Origin: Verrucomicrobiia bacterium
GTDB taxonomy: Bacteria > Verrucomicrobiota > Verrucomicrobiia > Opitutales > Cerasicoccaceae
Reading direction: 5' to 3'
Length of the DNA: 64,000 nt
Assembly: GCA_030432235.1 (NCBI GenBank)
Contig: JAUIHT010000001.1
Span: 310,001-374,000 of the forward strand
Part shown: one piece after another, positions 18,239 through 26,623 of the stretch
Numbering within the stretch: the first letter of the stretch is position 1
Layout: every line of letters starts with the position of its first letter
Notes under the pieces: generated by a model
The model's input: only the letters and a program-made list of their open reading frames with translations
Told to the model about the DNA's origin: nothing
The model's database searches: none
Program-made: the position numbers and the translations under genes

Positions 18239-19492
18239 GTGAGTTTATTTCTAATTGTTGTCCTGGCTTTGTTGGCCGTGAAAACTGTTGTCGAGCTGGT
18301 GCTGGACGTCCTCAACCGTGCCGAAGTGCAAAAGCACGCCAATGCGATTCCCGAGGCCTATCGGGAGGTCATGGACGAGGAAACCTACCAGCGCTCCGTC
18401 TCCTACACCTTGACCAAGAACGGCTTCGGCATGTTCGAGACGGTCTACGACGCCATCTGGCTGGCTATCTTTCTGGCTAGCGGCATCCTGCCCTGGCTCT
18501 TCGGCGGGCTTACCGGCTGGCTGGGCATGGGTGTCTGGGGGCAGGCGCTGACACTCTTCGTTGTCGGAATGGCGCTGTCCCTGCCGGGCATCCCGTCTGA
18601 CCTGTGGGGCACCTTCAAGATAGAGAAGGACTTCGGCTTCAACAAAATGACGCCCATGCTCTGGATCATGGACAAGATCAAGGGCATGGCATTGGGTGCG
18701 ATCCTGGGCATACCGCTGCTGGCGCTGCTCCTGTGGTTTTTCCGGGCCTTTCCGCAGACGTGGTGGCTCTGGGGCTATTTCGCTTTCTTCGGCTTCCAGC
18801 TTCTCATGCTGCTGCTTTACCCGAGGCTTATCCTGCCACTTTTCAACAAGCTGGAGCCGCTGCCCGAGGGCGACCTCCGCACGCGCCTGCTGGCGCTGGG
18901 CGAGCGCACCGGCTTCACCGCGCAGACCATTCATGTGATGGACGGCAGCAAGCGTTCGACGCATTCCAACGCTTTCTTCACCGGCTTTGGACGCTTTCGT
19001 CGCATCGTGCTTTATGATACATTGGTGGAACAGCTCGGTGAGCGTGAGCTGGAGTCCGTCCTGGCCCACGAGATCGGCCACTACAAGCGCGGGCATATCC
19101 CGAAGATGCTCGTCATCTCGGCGGTTGCGAGCCTGGCGGGCTTCGCGCTTATCGGCTGGTTGGTGCGCCAGGTCTGGTTCTACGAGGCCTTCGGTTTCTC
19201 ACCTGACGCCGGCATGGCTCCGGCCTTGTTGCTCTTCTCGCTCATCAGTGGACTCTTTACGTTTTGGCTCGGGCCGCTGCTCAACGGCTTGTCCCGCAAG
19301 CACGAGTACGAAGCCGACGCTTTCGCTCGCGAGGCCATGGAGGACGATCCGCAGCCGCTGGTGACCAGCCTGCACAAGCTGCACGAGAAAAACCTCGGCA
19401 ATCTCACGCCGCATCCGGCTTACAGCGCTTTCCACTACAGCCATCCGACCTTGGCCGAACGTGAGGCCGCCCTGACGGGAACGGACGTTTAG
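18239..19492 (+). CDS. M48-family membrane metalloprotease (CAAX-type, Ste24-like)
   Basis: The 417-residue protein starts at GTG 18239. Several membrane helices are followed by a zinc-protease core: HEIGH with His277, Glu278 and His281, and the downstream zinc ligand in EYEADAFA. The N-terminal Peptidase_M48_N region (KNGFGMFETVYDAIWLAIFLASG) and the overall plan match Ste24/CAAX prenyl protease 1 proteins. Bacterial members are thought to work in membrane-protein quality control rather than prenyl processing. Length matches Ste24p-type proteins (about 420-450). Confidence 0.9.
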   Translation: MSLFLIVVLALLAVKTVVELVLDVLNRAEVQKHANAIPEAYREVMDEETYQRSVSYTLTKNGFGMFETVYDAIWLAIFLASGILPWLFGGLTGWLGMGVWGQALTLFVVGMALSLPGIPSDLWGTFKIEKDFGFNKMTPMLWIMDKIKGMALGAILGIPLLALLLWFFRAFPQTWWLWGYFAFFGFQLLMLLLYPRLILPLFNKLEPLPEGDLRTRLLALGERTGFTAQTIHVMDGSKRSTHSNAFFTGFGRFRRIVLYDTLVEQLGERELESVLAHEIGHYKRGHIPKMLVISAVASLAGFALIGWLVRQVWFYEAFGFSPDAGMAPALLLFSLISGLFTFWLGPLLNGLSRKHEYEADAFAREAMEDDPQPLVTSLHKLHEKNLGNLTPHPAYSAFHYSHPTLAEREAALTGTDV

Positions 19493-19537
19493 CTTTTTCG
19501 TCAAACAAGGGGGGCATACAAAACACAAAGATTAACG

Positions 19538-20455
19538 ATGAGTCGCCCAAAGTATTTTTGTGTTGTTTGTGCCTTTTTGTGGCTAATTCTTTGCCCCTCG
19601 CTATCGGCGGAGACGGTGCGCGTGGCGACGTTTAACGTCCGCAACTACCTGAACACGGACCGATCGGTGGAGGGCTATTGGCGCCGTGATTATCCCAAGC
19701 CCGAAAGCGAAAAGCAGGCCCTGCGCGAAATCATCCGTCGTATCGCCCCCGACGTGCTCGCTCTGCAGGAGATGGGCGGCGCGGAGTTCCTGGCGGAGCT
19801 GCAGAGCGACCTGCGCGCCGAGGGACTCGACTACACCTATGCCGAGCTGCTCAGCGGGCCCGACGAGGACCGGCACCTGGCTCTGCTGTCGCGCATTCCA
19901 CCGCGGCAGGTACTCAGCCACGACCAAATTACGTTCCGCTACTTCGACGAGGAGCTGCCGGTCAAACGCGGTCTGCAGGAGGCCGTTTTCGAAACCGATG
20001 GACAACGCTGGCGCTTGTTCAACATCCATTTGAAAAGCCGTTGGACTGACCGCAAAGACGATCCGAACTCGGCCAAGCGCCGGGTAGGGGAGGCGCAGGC
20101 CATCCGTGACTTTATTCGCAGCCGTCTGCCCCCGGGGGAGGCGACTTCCCGCTATCTGGTGGCCGGAGATTTCAACGACGCGCGTGACTCCTCCGCTGTG
20201 CGGCGCTTCCTCACGGTCAGTGATACGGACCTGACGCACTTGGTCGAGTGCACCGACTCACGCGGCGAAGCCTGGACGTTTCACTACAAAAAGCGGGACC
20301 TCTACGAGCGCGTGGACTTCATCCTCACTTCGCCGCCTATGCTGCCGTTCGTCCGGGGCGGCGGCGGTAACATTGTCGACATCCTGCCAGAGTCCAAAGT
20401 CGCCAGCGATCACCGCATGGTCTACGTCGATTTGGACTTCCCGGACGCGCAGTAG
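19538..20455 (+). CDS. Secreted endonuclease/exonuclease/phosphatase family protein
   Basis: The 305-residue protein has a clear signal peptide ending SLSAET. The EEP fold is shown by VRVATFNVRNYLN at the start of the mature protein, IAPDVLALQEM with the metal-binding Glu, NIHLKSRW with the catalytic His, VAGDFNDARDS (DN catalytic pair), RVDFIL and the C-terminal SDHRMVYVD. The active residues are therefore all present, so a hydrolase acting on DNA, nucleotides or phospholipid head groups outside the cytoplasm is likely. It ends convergently with the TIG-like lipoprotein gene. The substrate is not predictable. Confidence 0.87.
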   Translation: MSRPKYFCVVCAFLWLILCPSLSAETVRVATFNVRNYLNTDRSVEGYWRRDYPKPESEKQALREIIRRIAPDVLALQEMGGAEFLAELQSDLRAEGLDYTYAELLSGPDEDRHLALLSRIPPRQVLSHDQITFRYFDEELPVKRGLQEAVFETDGQRWRLFNIHLKSRWTDRKDDPNSAKRRVGEAQAIRDFIRSRLPPGEATSRYLVAGDFNDARDSSAVRRFLTVSDTDLTHLVECTDSRGEAWTFHYKKRDLYERVDFILTSPPMLPFVRGGGGNIVDILPESKVASDHRMVYVDLDFPDAQ

Positions 20456-20517
20456 TCTCGGGGGCAGCGAGCAATAGGGTGAACCCCATTAATGTCCTGT
20501 GCGGCCACGCACCTTGC

Positions 20518-21558
20518 CTATTCGATGACTTCGATTTCGTCGATGATGACCATGTCGCCTTCACCCACGGCGGGCTCTTCGACGATTACCTCGGTTTCCT
20601 CGATCACGACGGCGGTGTCTTCCCCGGGGAGGAAAGCGCCCTGCTGGGCAGCAGACAGGACTTCGCCCACGACCTGGACGGGAATGGTCAACTCGGTGAA
20701 GCCCGGCGCGGTCGCCACGATGACGCCCTGGCCGGCTATACCGCCTTGTACGGGCACGCTGACAGTGCGCGAGCCCGCGGGGATGACCACCTCGGGCATG
20801 ATGACGCTTTGTGGCACGTCCGTGCGGACGTTGATGGCGACGCCGTTCTCCGGCGCGTCAAACTCGATGCCGAACACCAGGACGGTGCGTTGGCCGGGGG
20901 CCAGTTGGAGACTCTCGGGATAGGCCTTCAGCTTGGAACCGTCGACCTGAAAGTAGCCCACCGGAATGGTGCCGCCGCCGGTCAGCAGATCGACCGAGTA
21001 CGCTTCCCCAGCGGGCAGAGGCGGCACGATGAAGCTGATGGATTGCGCGGAGGCGAACTTCGTCTCAGCCTCAACGCCACCGATGACGATGGTGTCCAGA
21101 TTGGTGAAGCCACGGCCCACCACCGGAATTTCCACGCCCACGGGCCCGCGCTGGGACTCCATCGTGATGATATAAAGATTGGTCAGTTGCAGCTTATACA
21201 GGCCGCTGGATATCTGGCGCGGGCTGTCGGTGCCACTGTAGTCGACATCGTAATCGAGCAGGAAGTAGTACTTGGCCTCGTTGCGGCCCTCGGGCATTGC
21301 ATACTCGTAGTCAAAGATGCGCGTGCCGATTTCACTGCGGCGCATGGGCTGCTTCTGGCCGTCGATGACGACCTTGGGCGCCAGGGTTTCATCGATGACG
21401 GAGCCGTTGTCGTTGCTCACCGCCATACTGATGGTGTAGATGCCGGAGGCATTCTGCGGAATACGCTCACTGGTCAGGTTGGTCATGCTGGGACCACACC
21501 CGGAAAGGAAAAGGGTGGCGGTGACCGCCAAAGCTGAAAGTATAAACTTCAATTTCAT
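20518..21558 (-). CDS. Putative lipoprotein with IPT/TIG-like domain
   Basis: The 346-residue protein has a lipobox LFLSGCG near residue 21. The mature region is beta-rich; a segment near the middle (VGVEIPVVGRGFTNLDTIVIGG with FIVPPLPAGE) looks like an IPT/TIG immunoglobulin-like domain. A second region (GVAINVRTDVPQSVIMPEVVIPAGSRTVSVPVQGGIAGQG) resembles bacterial adhesion or Big-type domains. The C-terminus is very acidic (VEEPAVGEGDMVIIDEIEVIE). A surface-anchored binding role is likely but inferred. It is divergent from hemW with only 37 bases between starts. Confidence 0.7.
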   Translation of the reverse strand: MKLKFILSALAVTATLFLSGCGPSMTNLTSERIPQNASGIYTISMAVSNDNGSVIDETLAPKVVIDGQKQPMRRSEIGTRIFDYEYAMPEGRNEAKYYFLLDYDVDYSGTDSPRQISSGLYKLQLTNLYIITMESQRGPVGVEIPVVGRGFTNLDTIVIGGVEAETKFASAQSISFIVPPLPAGEAYSVDLLTGGGTIPVGYFQVDGSKLKAYPESLQLAPGQRTVLVFGIEFDAPENGVAINVRTDVPQSVIMPEVVIPAGSRTVSVPVQGGIAGQGVIVATAPGFTELTIPVQVVGEVLSAAQQGAFLPGEDTAVVIEETEVIVEEPAVGEGDMVIIDEIEVIE

Positions 21559-21595
21559 GCTCTAAGCCTCCATTTACAAAGGACTTTCTATACCC

Positions 21596-22765
21596 ATGCA
21601 AGCAAAACTAGGGGATAACGACACGCTGGGCATTTACCTGCATGTGCCGTTTTGCGCGACGACCTGCGACTTTTGCGCCTTTCACCAGGAGGCGCCGAGC
21701 CGTCCGGAACTCGATGCCTACCTGCGTGCGATGGAAGCGGAGCTGTGTCTGACCGCGCCTGTCGGGCGGGTGGAAACTGTCTTTTTCGGTGGCGGTACGC
21801 CCGGCTTGCTCGGGGTGGGGGACTTCGAAAAAATCTTCGCCGCCTTGCAACGCCACACGGACTTCCACCCGGTGGAGGTCACGGTTGAGTTCGCCCCGTC
21901 CACGGTCAAGGCGGACAAGGCGCGCGCCCTGCGCGAGTTGGGAGTGACCCGCGCTTCGCTCGGCGTGCAGTCCTTCGACGAAAAACTGCTTGAGGCGCTC
22001 GGCCGACGTCAGAGTGCGCGCCAGGCACGCCAAGCCTACGACGTACTCCGCGCGGCGGGTTTTGAAAATATCAACATCGACCTCATGTTCGCCTATCCGG
22101 GGCAAACTGCGGAAGCCTGGACCCGCGACCTCGACGAGGCCGTCGCGCTCGCTCCTGAGCACCTCTCGACCTACTGCCTGACCTTCGAGGAGGACACCGC
22201 GCTGTGGGTCAAGCTGACCGAGGGTGGGCTGCGCCGGGACATTGCCGCCGAGGCCGACCTCTACCAGCTTGCCTGGGAGCACCTGCCTGCCGCTGGATAC
22301 GCCCAGTACGAGGTGTCCAATTTCGCGCGCCCCGGCTTTGCCTGTGTCCACAATCTCAACACCTGGCGCATGGGGCGCTGGCGCGGGGTGGGTCCAAGTG
22401 CGGCCAGCCAGGATGCGGGTTGGCGCTTCGCCAATCCAGCCGACACGCCGAAGTGGCGCGAGGCTGTCCTCGCCGCCGAGGCGCCGCTGGCCAGTCCGCC
22501 GCCCTGGGCCGTGGATTGCGTTCCGCTGAGCCCGGACTTGCTGGCGCGCGATGCGCTGGCCTTCGGTTTGCGCCTGAACAACGGCGTTTCCCTCGACGAG
22601 CTGCGCGCCCGCTGGCCGGAGGCAGATGAGACGTTGTCCGAGACGGAGCGATTCCTCGCCGATCTCGTTGAGGAGGGCTACGCCACGCTCTGTGATGGCC
22701 GCTACGGGCTCACCGTCGAAGGTCGTTTACGGGTGGACGCCATCGGCGCGGAGCTGGTGGGCTAA
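21596..22765 (+). CDS. hemW: HemW-like radical SAM haem chaperone
   Basis: The 389-residue protein starts IYLHVPFCATTCDFC, with the radical-SAM cluster ligands Cys20, Cys24 and Cys27. It then has FFGGGTPGLL, the SLGVQSFDEKLL and NIDLMFAYPGQT motifs, and a C-terminal HemN_C region (FGLRLNNGVSLDELRARWPE). These are the marks of HemW, the haem-trafficking protein long annotated as coproporphyrinogen III oxidase. A CXXXCXXC with F before the last Cys separates it from true HemN, which has an extended N-terminus. The cofactor role is known from the family; no haem genes are nearby. Confidence 0.92.
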   Translation: MQAKLGDNDTLGIYLHVPFCATTCDFCAFHQEAPSRPELDAYLRAMEAELCLTAPVGRVETVFFGGGTPGLLGVGDFEKIFAALQRHTDFHPVEVTVEFAPSTVKADKARALRELGVTRASLGVQSFDEKLLEALGRRQSARQARQAYDVLRAAGFENINIDLMFAYPGQTAEAWTRDLDEAVALAPEHLSTYCLTFEEDTALWVKLTEGGLRRDIAAEADLYQLAWEHLPAAGYAQYEVSNFARPGFACVHNLNTWRMGRWRGVGPSAASQDAGWRFANPADTPKWREAVLAAEAPLASPPPWAVDCVPLSPDLLARDALAFGLRLNNGVSLDELRARWPEADETLSETERFLADLVEEGYATLCDGRYGLTVEGRLRVDAIGAELVG

Positions 22766-22771
22766 GTGGGT

Positions 22772-23434
22772 TCAGTCAGGGTGCCTGTCCCTAAACATAT
22801 CCAGGGCCGTTTCGTTATCGAACTCGGACATCTCAATCCAGTTGAAGAGCAGGCAGACAAAGCCCAGTGTGACTCCGAAGAGGAAGCCGCCGATGTGCGC
22901 CCAGAAGGCAATGCCGCTTTCGGACCCGCTTAGTGCACCGTAGATATCGAGGGCGAACCAGAACCCGATGAGCCACCAGGCGCGTATGCTGAAGCTTCCG
23001 CCCGTGACAAAGATAAGGTAGAAGCAGTGAATGTTGTTCCGTGGATAAAGCACCACGAAAAACCCGAGGATGGCGTTGATGGCCCCGCTGGCTCCGACCG
23101 CGGGCGAGCCGTCGAACAGGATGTGCAGGATGCCCGCGAAGACCGCGCCGCCGAAGTACACGATCAGGTAGTTGAAATTGCCGAACTTGGAGCAGATGGC
23201 GTTGCCGAAAACCCAGAGGTAAATCAGGTTGAAGGCGATGTGCAGCAAATCGAAATGCAGCACCGCGCTGCCGAAGATGCCGGTCAGCCCCCAGCCATCC
23301 ATAATCATGTAATCGATAACGAAGGGGTTGCCGCTGACCGCCAGCAGGTACACCACCACGTTGACCCCGATCATGACGAAGTTCATCCAGGGCCAGACCG
23401 GATGAAGGACATCGACTCGATGCGGGATGAGCAT
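22772..23434 (-). CDS. Rhomboid-family intramembrane serine protease
   Basis: The 220-residue protein has six hydrophobic segments. The catalytic dyad is visible as Ser116 in GASGAINAILG and His180 in AHIGGFLFGV. The HFDLLHIAFNLIYLWVFGNAI segment is the conserved rhomboid L1/TM2 His-rich region. Members cleave transmembrane helices inside the membrane. It starts 8 bp after the end of the gene for the large lipoprotein with a pilin-like helix, which suggests one transcript and, as pure speculation, a substrate relationship. Confidence 0.9.
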   Translation of the reverse strand: MLIPHRVDVLHPVWPWMNFVMIGVNVVVYLLAVSGNPFVIDYMIMDGWGLTGIFGSAVLHFDLLHIAFNLIYLWVFGNAICSKFGNFNYLIVYFGGAVFAGILHILFDGSPAVGASGAINAILGFFVVLYPRNNIHCFYLIFVTGGSFSIRAWWLIGFWFALDIYGALSGSESGIAFWAHIGGFLFGVTLGFVCLLFNWIEMSEFDNETALDMFRDRHPD

Positions 23435-23442
23435 GGCGGCCC

Positions 23443-25047
23443 TTAATACGTGTAAGTCACCGTCTTGCCGTCGGCGGTAGTGACGCTCAGCGTGCCACCC
23501 TCCTCCTCGACTACGAGTCCGGTGTAGTCCTCGCCGGCTACGGGAACAATTTCCGAGAAATATTCTCCATTGATTACTTCAAAGGGCGCCTTGGGCACAC
23601 CGTTCTCGAGGATATACTGCTGGCCGGCGGCGGAGACTTGCCTGAGGTTGTTGATGATGGCCTTTTCGCGGGATTGCTCACGGACTTTGTTGAAGGCTGG
23701 GATGGCCATGGCTGCGAGCAGCCCGCCGACCACCACCGTCTGGGAGCCACTGCCCATATTCAAACCGGCCAGGCTGGGCGAGTAAGCCCAGTTTGCCTCG
23801 GTGATCAGGCCCTTGGGAGTGCGCAGCATGACGAGGGCCGTGGCGGAGTCATGCGGTCCCGCCTGAATGATGGGTAAGTACATGCTGTAAATGGCGATCA
23901 TGAAGCCGGCCATCGGCTCGTCAGCGGTAATGCCTTCCCGGGTTTCCGCCCATTTGGAATAGAAATTCTGCGAGAGGAAGATCATGTCTTGAGCGTCCTC
24001 GGTTTGCAGACCCTTGACGGCATCAGCGTAGGCGGGGCTGTCGCTCAGGCGCGGACCGTCACTGAGGGCGTTTTTCAAGTATAGCTCCGAGGTGGTCACG
24101 TAAATGCGGTCATTGGCGTCGTCGAAGCCGATTGCCGGTGTCAGGCCAAAGGGCAACGGCATGCCCGGGGCCGGCATACGCAGAGCCACCTCGCCTACGG
24201 TTTCCTCTTTGAAGTTGGGCGGGAGCTGTTTCTCGATCAGGCCGCGCCAGAAGGCGCTGTTGCCTTGCAGGGCCAGTACCAGGTCTATCTTGGGTAGCAT
24301 AACCATGCCCTTCTTGGAACTGGGCATGGGGTAGGCGATCAGGTCGCCGAATTTGACGAGTAGGGTCAGGCGCTTGGGAATGTTGTCCCAGATCTGGCTT
24401 ACCGTCAGTCCGTCCGGCGAAACCGGGGCGACAATGGCATCCGCATACTGCTGCTGGATGTCCTTGCCGACATACTTGCCGAGGAAGTCATTGATGAAGG
24501 GCTTGAGCATGGTCAGGTCCAGCCCCACGCTGTAAAAAACATCCGTATCTTGTGGAGCCAGGGACAATTGCCCATCCAGTGCTCCGTCATCGCCCTCGTA
24601 CATTTTCATCAGGCCCTGGTAGCCGTCCGGCAAATAGACCATGCTTTTGTTGCGGTAGTTGCCGTCGGCCATGCCGTAGGAGCTCACGCCAAAAGCCGTG
24701 TGGTCGGAATAGCCCAGATCCTTCAGAACGGAACTCCAGTCCACCGCCTTCAGCTTTGCCATGGTTTCGGGGCTCAGCTGCGAATTGGGCATTTGCGTCA
24801 CGCCGTCGATCATACGGGGGATGGACGCCTCGAGGCGGCTTACCATGGCGGTGGGGTCCATGAAAAAGTACAGGTCGCCACCGAGATCGAGGTTTTGGGC
24901 GACGGGCTCGAAGGCGGGCGATTGCAGCTCCTTGGGAACCATCGACACCGCATCCGCGGCTGAATCGTCCTTACCGGACGGCTGACAACCGGGTGTCAGC
25001 AGGATGAGTGTGATTAAGGAGGATACGAGAGCGGCGAATTTATACAT
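23443..25047 (-). CDS. Large lipoprotein with C-terminal pilin-like helix
   Basis: The 534-residue protein has a lipobox LLTPGCQPSG near residue 21, so it should be lipid-anchored at its N-terminus. The main body (about 40-430) is not recognised. From residue about 437 a hydrophobic helix (VVVGGLLAAMAIPAFNKVRE), followed by INNLRQVSAAGQQYILENG, reproduces the helix and early alpha-beta region of type IV pilins and pseudopilins, but without the usual prepilin peptidase site and at the C-terminal end. A pilin-like module at this end is unusual. The neighbouring rhomboid gene is probably cotranscribed. Confidence 0.75.
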   Translation of the reverse strand: MYKFAALVSSLITLILLTPGCQPSGKDDSAADAVSMVPKELQSPAFEPVAQNLDLGGDLYFFMDPTAMVSRLEASIPRMIDGVTQMPNSQLSPETMAKLKAVDWSSVLKDLGYSDHTAFGVSSYGMADGNYRNKSMVYLPDGYQGLMKMYEGDDGALDGQLSLAPQDTDVFYSVGLDLTMLKPFINDFLGKYVGKDIQQQYADAIVAPVSPDGLTVSQIWDNIPKRLTLLVKFGDLIAYPMPSSKKGMVMLPKIDLVLALQGNSAFWRGLIEKQLPPNFKEETVGEVALRMPAPGMPLPFGLTPAIGFDDANDRIYVTTSELYLKNALSDGPRLSDSPAYADAVKGLQTEDAQDMIFLSQNFYSKWAETREGITADEPMAGFMIAIYSMYLPIIQAGPHDSATALVMLRTPKGLITEANWAYSPSLAGLNMGSGSQTVVVGGLLAAMAIPAFNKVREQSREKAIINNLRQVSAAGQQYILENGVPKAPFEVINGEYFSEIVPVAGEDYTGLVVEEEGGTLSVTTADGKTVTYTY

Positions 25048-25195
25048 GCAGTGTATCAGGGCATCCGAAGCTTACCTGGGCAACCCTTTTCCCATGGCTA
25101 ATCTACATGTTTAGTAGTGTTATCGGTGGCTTCACTCCTGCTAATGCCCGATCGCTAGTATCATGTTATTCCACTTCTCATGAGAAATGAAGGTA

Positions 25196-25268
25196 TTGAC
25201 CGCGGATTACACGGATGACTCGGATAAGGAGAAAAACATCCGTGCCCATCAGTGTAATCCGTGGTCAA
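25196..25268. repeat. Imperfect palindromic intergenic repeat, copy 2
   Basis: Two arms of about 30 bases (25196-25225 and 25238-25268) form an inverted repeat with the same units as the copy at 16313-16388 (GCGGATTACACGGAT / ATCCGTG, AATCCGTGGTCAA). The loop is about 12 bases. It lies in the 361-base gap between two minus-strand lipoprotein genes. The rest of that gap has no gene that I can support. Confidence 0.8.
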
Positions 25269-25408
25269 AAAACACGTCTCAAACCAGTTGCGAATTGATA
25301 TTAGCCAAGTTCTCCCCGATGCCGTTTTGTGCCTTATCGTGGCTATAATATATTTCCAAAGAAACTAACCTAGCAGCACACTAGTTGTCCGCTGTTCTTC
25401 GCGCTCCC

Positions 25409-25861
25409 TCACTCCTCCACGAACTGGATGGCCAGGCCGCGGAAGGTGGTCAGGGTACTCTGGGAGGAGGCCATCCAGCGATAGCCATAGAGGCCCGGCG
25501 GGTTGTTCCCTTGTTCGCGTGAAGGGAGGATGATGACCCCGTCGGCGCCGATCTCCGCCGCGCGTTCCTTGAAGAGCCGGAAGGCGGTCTCTTCGTTGGG
25601 GATGTAGGCATTGGTGGACCAGGATAGCACCCCGAGCTCGAGGTAGGGCTTCTCCGGCTTCTGCGTGACGAAGATGCGTACATCGTCAGGGTTGATGGGA
25701 TCGCGCTTCTCGACCGCCTCGGTCACCGCTTCGCCCGTAGGCGTGACTGGGTTGTTCAAGGGCGAGTATTGCACCTGGTGGCCGCCGCATCCGGCAGTGA
25801 GTAGCAGGGCCAGTAGCGGGATTATTTTCCAAACAGCATTCATGAGAAATACGGTCTGCAT
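25409..25861 (-). CDS. Small lipoprotein of unknown function
   Basis: The protein has about 150 residues. Start ATG 25861 has GGAAAG six bases upstream; an ATG at 25843 is also possible and the open frame extends further. The lipobox is LLTAGCG. The mature part contains YLELGVLSWSTNAYIPNEETAFRLFKERAAEIGADGVIIL, which resembles small domains of bacterial stress or lipid-binding lipoproteins where several aromatic/Gly positions repeat. No enzyme motif is seen. The gene is divergent from the TetR regulator, and a palindromic operator lies 70-100 bases upstream of its start. Confidence 0.7.
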   Translation of the reverse strand: MQTVFLMNAVWKIIPLLALLLTAGCGGHQVQYSPLNNPVTPTGEAVTEAVEKRDPINPDDVRIFVTQKPEKPYLELGVLSWSTNAYIPNEETAFRLFKERAAEIGADGVIILPSREQGNNPPGLYGYRWMASSQSTLTTFRGLAIQFVEE

Positions 25862-25932
25862 TGTTGCTTTCCGCTCATTTTTCGCAAGATTTCCCTGAAG
25901 CGACAATTGACACGGGAATCATAATGTATAAA

Positions 25933-25958
25933 ACGAACGATTTAAACCATCGTTTCGT
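25933..25958. promoter_or_regulatory. Likely TetR-type operator palindrome
   Basis: ACGAACGAT at 25933-25941 and ATCGTTTCGT at 25949-25958 form an almost perfect inverted repeat around a 7-base centre. It lies between the divergent small lipoprotein gene and the TetR gene, just upstream of ATG 25963. A site like this is typical for autorepression by TetR-family proteins, here probably controlling the efflux operon downstream. Confidence 0.65.
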
Positions 25959-25962
25959 TGAT

Positions 25963-26610
25963 ATGGATGCATCCACCACCCGTACGCGCATTCTGCATGT
26001 TGCCGAACGTCATTATGCCGACCGCGGCTTCGACGGCATGTCGATGCGCGCGCTGACCAGTGAGGCGGGGGTTAACCTCGCCGCGGTCAATTACCATTTC
26101 GGCTCCAAGAAGGAGCTGCTTTACTCGATCTTTCGCGAGCGTATCGTGCCGATGAATGCCGAGCGGCTGGAGCTGCTTAGAAAGGCTGCAGCCAATTCCG
26201 ACGGGAAGCCGCTGGCGCTCGAGGTGATCTTTGACGCTTTCCTCATCCCGATGGCGCGCCGGGCTACGGGCTCCGAAGGGCCCGACATTCACTTTCTGCG
26301 CATGGTCGGCCGCTCCCTGGCGGAGGAGCCGGACTTCTGGCAGCGTCTGTATGCCGAGGAGTTCAAGGGAACGGTCGAAACATTTCGCCAGGCCATCCAT
26401 CGCACGATGCCGGAGTTGAGCGAGGAGGAACTGGCCGTGCGTTTTCACTTCAGTATCGGGGCGATGCTCGGTTTGCTGGTCAAGCACCAGCAGTTCCTCA
26501 AGGAGATGGAGGGGCGGCCGGGTAATCGCGACATTGCCGCGCTTTTCCAAAATTTGCGGGACTTCCTTTGCGCCGGCTTTCGTGCCGGCCTGACGAACTC
26601 CGGCGACTGA
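25963..26610 (+). CDS. TetR/AcrR-family transcriptional regulator
   Basis: The protein has about 215 residues from ATG 25963; ATG 25924 in frame would put the operator palindrome inside the gene. The helix-turn-helix is MSMRALTSEAGVNLAAVNYHFGSKKELLYSIF, the canonical TetR DNA-binding motif. The C-terminal ligand-binding part is helical (FHFSIGAMLGLLVKHQQF) and resembles CecR/YbiH-type regulators. It precedes the outer-membrane factor gene by 13 bp and so should be cotranscribed with the efflux operon and repress it. The inducer is unknown. Confidence 0.9.
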   Translation: MDASTTRTRILHVAERHYADRGFDGMSMRALTSEAGVNLAAVNYHFGSKKELLYSIFRERIVPMNAERLELLRKAAANSDGKPLALEVIFDAFLIPMARRATGSEGPDIHFLRMVGRSLAEEPDFWQRLYAEEFKGTVETFRQAIHRTMPELSEEELAVRFHFSIGAMLGLLVKHQQFLKEMEGRPGNRDIAALFQNLRDFLCAGFRAGLTNSGD

Positions 26611-26623
26611 GTTCCCATCCGCC

